The position numbers were made by a program, and so were the translations under genes. The notes below the pieces were generated by a model. The model was not told the DNA's origin and searched no databases. It was given only the letters and a program-made list of their open reading frames with translations. From positions 41,771,509 to 41,835,508 of the forward strand of contig NC_089767.1 of the NCBI RefSeq assembly GCF_040412425.1: DNA of 64,000 bases, written 5' to 3'. Numbering within the stretch: the first letter of the stretch is position 1; every line of letters begins with the position of its first letter. Origin of the DNA: Macrobrachium rosenbergii (Eukaryota; Arthropoda; Malacostraca; Decapoda; Palaemonidae). Shown in pieces: positions 55,402 through 64,000 of this stretch.

Positions 55402-55790
55402 GCAAAAGAAAACTATTGAGATGGCTTTGTCTGTCCGTCCGTCCGCACTTTTTTCTGTCCGCCCTCAGATCTTAGAACTACTGAGGCTAGATGGCTGCAA
55501 ATTGATATGTTGATCATTCACTTTCCAATCATCAAACATACCACATTGCAGCCCTCTAGCCTCAGTATTTTTTTTTATCTTATTTAAGGTTAAAGTTAGC
55601 CATGATCGTGCTTCTGGCAACGCAACAACAAAGGCCACCACGGCCTGCTGAGAGTTTCATGGGCCGCGGCTCATACAGCATTATACCGAGACCACTGAAA
55701 GACATATATTTTCGATGGTCTTGATTTTAAGCTGTACAGAAAACTCAATCGCGCAGAAGAAACTTCGGCACATTTTGTACTCGTTTTAAT
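55402..55790 (+). repeat. Multi-hairpin repeat family, copy 6 (complete)
   Basis: From GCAAAAGAAAACTATTGAGA with GTCTGTCCGTCCGTCCGCAC through the long inverted repeat (CTGAGGCTAGATGGCTGCAA / TTGCAGCCCTCTAGCCTCAG) and GGGCCGCGGCTCATACAGC to CTTCGGCACATTTTGTACTC. One segment (GGCAACGCAACAACAAAGGCC) is diverged. Confidence 0.87.
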
Positions 55791-55799
55791 TGAAACTGT

Positions 55800-56438
<639 letters not shown>

Positions 56439-56722
56439 TCGGTTTCAAACATTATTTCGCACACTTGAACAAAAGCTTCAAAGTGACACGCACGAAGATC
56501 TGGCACGCAGCGGCGATGACCTAATTCCTTGTCCGTTTCACTTCGGTTAATAGACCTAAGCGAGAGACGCCTGACCGTACAGGTCGAGAACACGAATCAA
56601 ACTAACCTCCTCAACAGTTTGGAGAATGTTTACAGCAGTCCCTCACCAGGGCCTATTTAAAAGAAGGCATGAAATTGCGTGACGATGAGACGCTCTCGAC
56701 CTTGACCGTAGACTGGAGGACG

Positions 56723-56726
<4 letters not shown>

Positions 56727-56774
<48 letters not shown>
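56727..56774. repeat. (CT)n microsatellite
   Basis: About 23 CT units. Confidence 0.97.
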
Positions 56775-56777
<3 letters not shown>

Positions 56778-56879
56778 AGCGATCTTTTCAACAGTAGTAG
56801 AAGTGCTCACGGAAGGTTTAATATTTAATATTGGAAGTAGCTTACTTTTTGTTTGTCTTATATTCCGTTTGTGATTTGT

Positions 56880-56890
56880 GTGTGTGTGTA

Positions 56891-56967
<77 letters not shown>

Positions 56968-56988
56968 ATGTATATATATAATATTATG

Positions 56989-57056
<68 letters not shown>
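56880..57056. repeat. (GT)n(TA)n microsatellite
   Basis: Short GT tract then interrupted TA tracts. Confidence 0.95.
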
Positions 57057-57058
<2 letters not shown>

Positions 57059-57570
57059 AGCCCATAAGATTATTATTGATACTTCCACTTACGTTTTTAC
57101 GAAAGTATCTGAACTACGAGTAAAACTCTACGGGTGCTTTCCGCCCCGTTTCACTTTTTTTTTTTTTCCAGTAGAATTATGATTTTACTATTTTCGTTTC
57201 CCCAGTCACTTTTTAAAGTATTATAATAAGCAACATTTGTCATTTCTGTACCCCCTAATAATGTCATTCGTTTTCATAAAACTCACCCAAATTCCTAGGA
57301 TCACGGGTATTGATTTCACCTACTTTGTGATCACCAAAATATAGGCGCTCATAAGCCTTGTTTTATGTTCATATTATTGTGGACCAACAGGTTTGACCTG
57401 ACATCTTTCTTATTTATGCATGAGTTTGAAATACCAGCGTATGTTTATAGTCATGAATGCTGGTGTTACGTTCACGTTAACCTGGTAGGTTTGATGTCTA
57501 CTTTTCTTCAAGTTTAAACGAATATTAAATATTATATCTGATCCTAAAGACACTTCGAATGTTTATAAAT
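57057..57570. other. No recognised feature
   Basis: AT-rich sequence without exon or element. Confidence 0.4.
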
Positions 57571-57862
57571 CAGTGGTTCTTAACCTGGGGGACGTCAGCA
57601 GTTAACAAGGGGGCGCGAGCCCTATGGAAAAATAAGAAATTCTCTCATTGTATTCGTTATTCTCTTAATAAGAGTCGCTAAGAGGCAGTGTCAAGTGTCT
57701 CACTAATTCATTCCCAAATGAATAAAAACACCCCTTCTCTTTTTCTTTTTTTCCCTTTAAATCTGGGGAGAATTTTTACTCACAGATGCAAGGGGGCGGC
57801 GTGGAGGGAAGGACCAACTCTTAGAGGGGGCGTGATAATAATAAAAAGGTTAAGAACCGCTG
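57571..57862. mobile_element. hAT-like MITE, 292 bp
   Basis: Terminal inverted repeats CAGTGGTTCTTAACCT at the left and AGGTTAAGAACCGCTG at the right, differing at one position. Next to them are GGGGGACGTC and GGGGGCG-rich sub-ends, a common hAT arrangement. The 8-bp flanks do not match, so the target duplication has decayed or the ends differ by a few bases. There is no transposase frame. Confidence 0.72.
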
Positions 57863-58190
57863 ATATACAACCTACAGAATATGCAACCTCAAGATTTTAC
57901 AAGAAATTTTGAAAAGGAAGAATTGAGGGCTTTATTATTTTTCCTAGAATTCTAAAAAAATAGTCTCTCAGTGTCTGCGCATTCGTAGTATTTATCTGAC
58001 ATAAAGTTTCAGGTGGGCTTCGGCGGAAATAAAAGAATATATATTCTCTCTTTCACGCTATACTTCCCTTCCCCGTTGCGTCTATTAAAAACTACAAGTA
58101 GTACTTCAGAGAAACATTACTGACGAGGCCTTTCCGAATACCAGAGGTATAGTCGCTCTCTTGTGTACCTGTTACGCAGCTTTTCATTCA
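57863..58190. other. No recognised feature
   Basis: AT-rich flank between two repeats. Confidence 0.4.
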
Positions 58191-58192
58191 TC

Positions 58193-58530
58193 AAGCCCCG
58201 TAGGGGGATAGTGTCGTCAGTGCACCTCGTGCGGTACTCTGTAGGCATTAGTTAAGGTTCTTTGCAGCGTGCCTTCGGCCCATAGTTAGAGCCCCTTTCG
58301 TTCCTTTTACTGTACCTCCTTTCATATTCTCTTCTTCCATCGTGCTTTCCACCCTCTCCTAACAATTGATTCATAGTGCAACTGCTTTGAGGTTTTCCTC
58401 CTGTTACACTTTTCAAACCTTTTTACTGTGAATTTTCGTTTCAGCGCTGAATGGCCTCATAGATCCCAGTGCTTGGCCTTTGGCCTAAATTCTATATTCA
58501 GTTCAATTCAATTCATTTCAGTTCATTCAT
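58193..58530 (-). repeat. Dispersed repeat family E, copy 7 (complete)
   Basis: From AAGCCCCGTAGGGGGATAGT to the AATTCAATTCATTTCAG tail, with all landmarks. The tail of TTCA-type short repeats suggests a retroposed end on this side. Confidence 0.83.
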
Positions 58531-58940
58531 CAAGGTGATGGTGGTAACGTATTCTCCGACAAGATCCGCATTTGGAAGAGATCTGTCTTGTAGCCGTTCG
58601 TTCTGTATCGGTCCTCTTTTTCAGTTGTCTAGCTTGGCTACAGTAACCTTCTAAAGATGTTCAGATCCGCTTATAATTGTCCCATGTCTAAAAAGTAGAG
58701 AACCACCGTAATGAGAGCTTCAAATTTATAGGGAGACTTTCCATTCTGTGGCCCAAAGTGTTTAGAGACTTTAGAGGTTCTGTTCTTCTGTTGCTTAGCC
58801 TTAGACAATTTGTCGGGAGATTTTAAAACATTCTTGGTAATAATTCTGAAAGGTTATTGCCCATCTACACAGTATCAGTCCGCAGGATGGCATTTCTTAT
58901 TAATCTGTTTAGACATCCGAGTATCATTAAAAAAACAGGG
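58531..58940. other. No recognised feature
   Basis: Nothing recognised. Confidence 0.4.
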
Positions 58941-58945
58941 TGAGA

Positions 58946-58970
58946 GAGAGGGAATTACAGTTTGTGTATG

Positions 58971-59038
<68 letters not shown>

Positions 59039-59087
59039 TACAGTTTGTGTATGAATGAGAGAGAGAGAAAGAGAGAGAATTACAGTT

Positions 59088-59140
<53 letters not shown>

Positions 59141-59173
59141 AGAGAATTATAGTTTGTGTATGAATGAGAGAGA

Positions 59174-59222
<49 letters not shown>

Positions 59223-59278
59223 ACAGTTTGTGTATGAATGAGAGAGAGAGAGAGAGAGAGAATTACAGTTTGTGTGTG

Positions 59279-59336
<58 letters not shown>

Positions 59337-59384
59337 ACAGTTTGTGTGTGAATGAGAGAGAGAGATAATTACAGTTTGTGTGTG

Positions 59385-59421
<37 letters not shown>
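58946..59421. repeat. Composite array: (GA)n alternating with ATTACAGTTTGTGTATGAAT
   Basis: Eight copies of the 20-bp spacer alternate with GA tracts of 6 to 35 units. Spacer variants (GTGTATGAAT, GTGTGTGAAT, GTGTGTG) suggest block duplications. Confidence 0.95.
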
Positions 59422-59423
<2 letters not shown>

Positions 59424-59754
59424 CACGGAAGGTTAATTAATGCCAATAAACATTCAGTAAATTATAGGCTTTTGCCCAATACTATCCTGTATTACACGTG
59501 TCCAGAATATTTAGGGTTAACTTTCTCATTAGAAAGAGCCGCTTCCCGGAAAAATGTTCACTACGAGCTTACAATTCGCGTTTTCACTATTTCACTGTAT
59601 CCACGTTCATTGTATATGTGGCATGAATCAAACGATGCAGCCCACTCGACCAAAGATGATATATCAGTTGAATACTCCTCCAGCTATTGACTGGTAATGT
59701 AGGAACTTTTCTCTTTTGCAATCGTATGTCTTGCTTGACGTACTGTCTGGATTC

Positions 59755-60225
59755 ATGTATGTGATTCAGTGAGCCATCGGTAGCTCTGGGTGGTTCGATT
59801 GACGCAAGTAACTAAAACTGATTTCAGTGAGCCTTCAATAACTCTGGGTGCGTTCGACTGAGACGATTAACTAAAACAGTTTAGGCTAACGTGATGTATC
59901 TTTACCCTTCGCTACCAGGATTCAGTGAACCCTCAGTAACTCTGGTTGTGTTCGATTGAGACAATTAACTTAAACGTGTTTTGGGCCAACATAAAATATA
60001 TCTACCCATTCCCATCTTATTCTGTGGGTCATCGGTAGCCTAACTCTGGTTGTGTTCGATTGAGACAATTAACTTAAACGAGTTTTGGCCCAACATAAAA
60101 TATATTCACCCCTTCCATTCTGATTCTGTGAGCCATCGGTAACTCTGGGTGACTTCGATTCAGACGAGTAACTGAAACGTGTTTGAACCAACGCGAAATA
60201 TATTTACCCCTTCCCAGCTTGCGGT
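59755..60225. repeat. Degenerate tandem repeat, unit about 60-100 bp
   Basis: Five to six units containing CAGTGAGCCATCGGTAACTC, TGGGTG.GTTCGATTGAGAC and AATTAACT.AAACGTGTTT, the later ones with AACATAAAATATATTTACCC. Unit length varies through internal deletions. Confidence 0.85.
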
Positions 60226-60229
60226 TCTC

Positions 60230-61130
60230 AGACAAGGACAATAGTGTCTTGCTTTCGCGTACATATTTCCACGGTTATTAATGGCCTCTAGAAGCGAGTC
60301 TCTTTATTTGTACGGTGTCCTTCGCGTTGCCTAGCAACCGTTTTGTTCCAGTGGTATTCTGGTCATATTTACGTTTCTTGGATTGCTGCTGCTTCTTCTT
60401 CTTCTTCTTTTCGGAATTCCAAAGATCTTGCTTAGTCTTTTTATAATGTTTTTAAACGATTTTTTAAAGGTAGTCACAGGTAAATTAGAACAGGTGGACC
60501 TACAATAAGCTATGCACGGATTTCACGGGAATACAGTACTTGAACTCTGATTTGACTTAATTCCATTGATTTTGAAACGTAAATTCTCTTGTATTATTCC
60601 CGTATTGGACTTAATTCGATTAATGTGAAAAGAATCATTCTCTGGTATTATTTCCAAGCTGGGCCTAACTTCATTCTGTTAAAATATGGCTTTCTTCATC
60701 TTCTTCCCAAATTTGCCTTAATTCCAGTGCCTTTAGCTATGAGATACTTAGTTCTTCCTAAATTGGATCGAGGTCCAGTAAATAAAATAAGTAGAATTTT
60801 ATGTGTTTTTTGTAATTTTTAAGTTCTTCCAAAATTGGATCAAGGTTCAGTAACATTAAAATAAGTGGAGTTTTTGTATTTTTTCCCAGGTAGGCTGTAG
60901 TTCCAAATAGTTTTATAAGGACTCACTTATTATTCAAAACTATTCCCAAAGAACTCAGATCGTTATCTTGAAAAACCACCGGCATGACATTTTTGGAAAT
61001 CCTGGCACCCACTCGTATATATATTTCAGTTCTTCCTATGTGAACTTTTCTCCCCAACCCCAACCCCCAACCCCCTTCTTGCTCTCTCTCCCTTCCCCCA
61101 AAAAAAGCGTTGGGCACCGAATGAAATATG
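60230..61130. other. No recognised feature
   Basis: A short (CTT)n at about 60398-60410 and a doubled AAGTTCTTCC.AAATTGGATC phrase (60750-60845); no gene. Confidence 0.45.
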
Positions 61131-61258
61131 TGTTACAAATGTCATCTTAGTCTTAGAGGTGACTGTAGAGAGAGAGAGAGAGAGAGAGAGAAAATACCGT
61201 GTTGGGCACTTAATGAAATTCTGTTTCAAATGTCATCTTACTCTTAGAAAGTGATTGT

Positions 61259-61289
<31 letters not shown>

Positions 61290-61446
61290 AATACCGTGTT
61301 GGGTACTTAATGAAATTCTGTTTCAAATGTCATCTTACTCTTAGAAAGTGATTGTAGAGAGAGAGAGAGAGAGAAAAAAAAAATACCGTGTTGGGCACCT
61401 GATCAGATATCCGTTTCAGATGTCACCTTACTCTTAGAAGTTAACG

Positions 61447-61504
<58 letters not shown>

Positions 61505-61505
61505 A
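61106..61505. repeat. Composite array: (GA)n alternating with an about 75-bp spacer
   Basis: Four units of (GA)n, AAAAATACCGTGTTGGGCAC, TTAATGAAATTCTGTTTCAA and ATGTCATCTTACTCTTAGAA. The second and third spacers are identical over most of their length. Confidence 0.93.
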
Positions 61506-61654
61506 TCTGAAATATCATTTCTTATGTTCAGAGAAACGTCCTTGGGAATTTTGAGCTGGATAATGTCATCATCCGGGATGATGTAAAATACCAAGGTCCC
61601 TGATTCGTTATTCATTTAGCTTCACGGCCTAATTATTCATTCCGTCGCTTCACT

Positions 61655-61678
61655 CTGTTTTTTTTTTTTTTTTTTTTT
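61655..61678. repeat. Poly(T) run
   Basis: About 22 consecutive T. Confidence 0.95.
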
Positions 61679-61794
61679 GACAGCACGTATTGAGTCATTT
61701 GCAAACGTAACTGTGAGGTAATTGATTATATAATTATTTTATATTTTATTTTTGGTAATGTAGGAACGATAGCTTGCCGGAGGCTTCCTTTTCA

Positions 61795-62030
61795 GTTTTC
61801 TGTAAAGGAAAACTATTGTGCCGGCTTTGTCTGTCCGTCCGCACTTTTCCCGTCCGCCCTCAGATCTTAAAAACTACAGAGGCTAGAGGGCTGCAAATTG
61901 GTATGTTGATCATCCACCCTCCAATCATCAAACATACCAAATTGCAGCCCTCTAGCCTCAGTAGTTTTTTTTTTTTATTTAAGGTTACAGTTAGCCATAA
62001 TCGTCCGTCTGGCAACGATATAGGATAGCC
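61795..62030 (+). repeat. Multi-hairpin repeat family, copy 7 (3' truncated)
   Basis: TTTTCTGTAAAGGAAAACTA, TTGTGCCGGCTTTGTCTGTC and the long inverted repeat are well kept. It stops at GGCAACGATATAGGATAG, where a C run and (CA)n follow. Confidence 0.85.
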
Positions 62031-62100
62031 CCCCCCCCACACACACACACAGAGTGCGCTATTCATCTCCATCTCACATGGACTTTCTCATCGCCTTATT

Positions 62101-62164
62101 TCAAATCCGTCTTTCACTTCATCCATCCGCAGCGGATGAATAGGTGAGGTGAAAGACGGATTTG
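62101..62164. repeat. Hairpin-forming inverted repeat
   Basis: AAATCCGTCTTTCAC...CATCCGC is followed directly by GCGGATG...GTGAAAGACGGATTT. Arms are about 25-30 bases with a small mismatch bubble and almost no loop. Confidence 0.85.
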
Positions 62165-62502
62165 ATCCGCTTCTATATTTTCTTCTCCTTCTTCCTCCCA
62201 ACACTTGCAAGTACTATAACAATATATTAAAAACAAGATGTAAATATGACAAGGTTTCAAAATACCTTACAATTTTTGAAACTTCTGATGCCGAATGTGG
62301 CTGTAAGTTGAAGGGAAGACGCCCTAATCGTAACCACAAAGCAGTAAGTGTTCAGAAAGTGCGATAGGTGCCTTGGCGTCGCCCCCAAAAGCACTTCGTT
62401 TCATTTGTGATTTATCAGGCATTTCGTTCCTAAGGCCATTTGACGCCGGTACCTATCTGCCATTTTGCGCCGGGTAGGAAGACTCCAAGGGCTCCATCAC
62501 CC

Positions 62503-62504
62503 CA

Positions 62505-62553
<49 letters not shown>

Positions 62554-62560
62554 ATATATA
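62503..62560. repeat. (TA)n microsatellite
   Basis: About 25 TA units, then AT-rich sequence. Confidence 0.95.
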
Positions 62561-62561
62561 T

Positions 62562-62900
62562 CTTTATAAATTAATATTATATTTTTGTATATAAATTTTT
62601 GTATATAAAAAAGCATAATTTCCTCACGGGTTTTCTTTGTAAGTTACGAAGAATTCCTAACGAACAGGACTTAGCTAATTTAACAGTATCTGAACGCTGA
62701 TTCGGTCGCAGAGAACCATTTCCTATTTTAGCTCAGTCGCCAGACATTGGTAATTAGATCTGATTACATATCCATCATGTATTATTATAGGAAAATCGCA
62801 GCCTAGTAATTATTATGCCGCATAATCAGTCGTTCGGTGACATGAATTATACCTTATGGGTTAATCACTAATCGGCCTCTGGCTTTGTGCTGGTCAGCCT
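62562..62900. other. No recognised feature
   Basis: AT-rich sequence without exon or element. Confidence 0.4.
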
Positions 62901-62904
62901 ATAT

Positions 62905-63302
62905 GGGTTTGGGTTTAGTTGTGTATGGGTTTGGTTTTTATTATTTGTGGGTTTGGTTTGATTATTTCTGGGTTTGGTTTTAGGTATTTTTGGGTTTAGT
63001 TCTAGTTATTTTTGGTTTTGGTTTTAGTTATATCTGGGTTTGGTTTGAATTATTTCTGGGCTTGGTTTTAGTTATTTGTGGGGTTGATTTTAATTGTTTG
63101 TGGGTTTGGTTTTAGTTATTTGAGGGTTTGGTTTTAATATTTTTTTGGGTTTGGTATTAGTTATTTCTGGGTTTGGTTTTGAGTTATTTGTGTGTTTGAT
63201 TTTAATTATTTCTAGGTTTGGTTTTAGTTTTCTCTGGGTTAGATTCTAGTTATTTCTGTGTTTGGTTTGAATTACTTCTGGGTTTGGTTTTAATTATTTG
63301 CA
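62905..63302. repeat. 22-bp minisatellite, about 18 copies
   Basis: Units of GGGTTTGGTTTTAGTTATTT + CT, a G/T-only strand except for A, with length variation of one or two bases. Confidence 0.93.
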
Positions 63303-63520
63303 GGGAACGTCATGGTAAGATGTTTAGATTTTACGCTGGTTAGAGGTCTCAAACGAAAAATAGTAAATTTCAGTTTGTCTCATATGGAATTTGGAAATTT
63401 AATTAACTTCAAGTAATTAATGTTATACAATTTATTGTAACTACAATGATTTTACTAAATAATTATTCAATAAATGAGCTTATAAAAAATATTTGTATCT
63501 AAAGGGCAGTTTTGAATTCG

Positions 63521-63523
<3 letters not shown>

Positions 63524-63591
<68 letters not shown>
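63524..63591. repeat. (CT)n microsatellite
   Basis: About 34 CT units. Confidence 0.97.
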
Positions 63592-63594
<3 letters not shown>

Positions 63595-64000
63595 GCACCC
63601 ATGAAAGCAAAAGAAAGTAATTAAGGTGTTAGATTTCGTCACAGCAACAGATAATGAACAAAATACCCATATTGGTACCCAGCACAAGCATGCGGTATGT
63701 TTGGTCGTAGAATGCGATCATATTCCTACGGGTAAAACTTCGTTCTCTGAATACACGCGTGTTTGTCTGCGCAACAAAGAACTCAGTCTTCCTTGAGAAT
63801 CATGAGAAAATTGATGAATTTGGAAATCAGTGACAGTAACGACAGATTTCATCCGTTTATATAATTTCGAGAAGGCATTTATAACAGTCGTATGTAGGGA
63901 TCTTGCGATTGGTTTAACTGAGGGAGTATGATGTAGATTAAAGTTGTGCCAAGACGATTTAGGTTTCCCGAAGAGAAATTTAGTTTTGTGAGACTTTTAG
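63592..64000. other. No recognised feature
   Basis: Window end; no exon recognised. Confidence 0.4.

Overview
This is eukaryotic nuclear DNA, most likely from a decapod crustacean. That is an inference from the split genes with GT-AG introns, the very dense and long (CT/GA)n, (TA)n and (TTA)n microsatellites, a tRNA-derived SINE, and several dispersed repeat families of a kind I associate with shrimps and crayfish. No species is claimed. Coding DNA is well under 3% of the window, and most open frames are simple repeats read as poly(Ser-Leu), poly(Arg-Glu) or poly(Tyr-Ile).

Two protein genes can be supported, in convergent orientation. At the left edge, on the + strand, are the last two coding exons of a TMEM208 homologue (845-929 and 2559-2699), followed by a poly(A) signal; the rest of that gene lies before the window. 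On the - strand, four exons (45780-44893, 38562-38512, 38081-38041 and 15686-15590) join in frame into a complete 358-residue protein. It has an N-terminal myristoylation-type start (MGAGS), two basic/aromatic segments, acidic and low-complexity linkers, and a C-terminal motif (YDxxExxILASIERDF) very like the C-terminus of the ciliary protein cystin. The gene covers about 30 kb, with introns of 6.3 kb, 0.43 kb and 22.4 kb full of repeats.

Layout: 1-190, a foldback element inside a TMEM208 intron; 190-2790, TMEM208 intron and last exons; 2.8-15.6 kb, AT-rich space between the convergent genes with SINE copies, a possible Kazal-like relic, weak open frames and local duplications; 15.6-45.8 kb, the cystin-like gene, whose introns hold a decayed LINE, a Harbinger-like MITE, a nested hAT-like MITE, many minisatellites and dozens of microsatellites; 45.8-64 kb, upstream of that gene, with no supported gene, only microsatellites, composite GA arrays and dispersed repeats.

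The most interesting points are the reconstructed cystin-like gene with long microsatellites 14-19 nt inside two of its splice donors; a roughly 390-bp repeat family built almost entirely from successive hairpins (7 copies); a MITE whose empty site is preserved in neighbouring tandem units; a second repeat family with a shared decayed reading frame, all seven copies on one strand; and separate local tandem duplications with a period of 157-158 bp.
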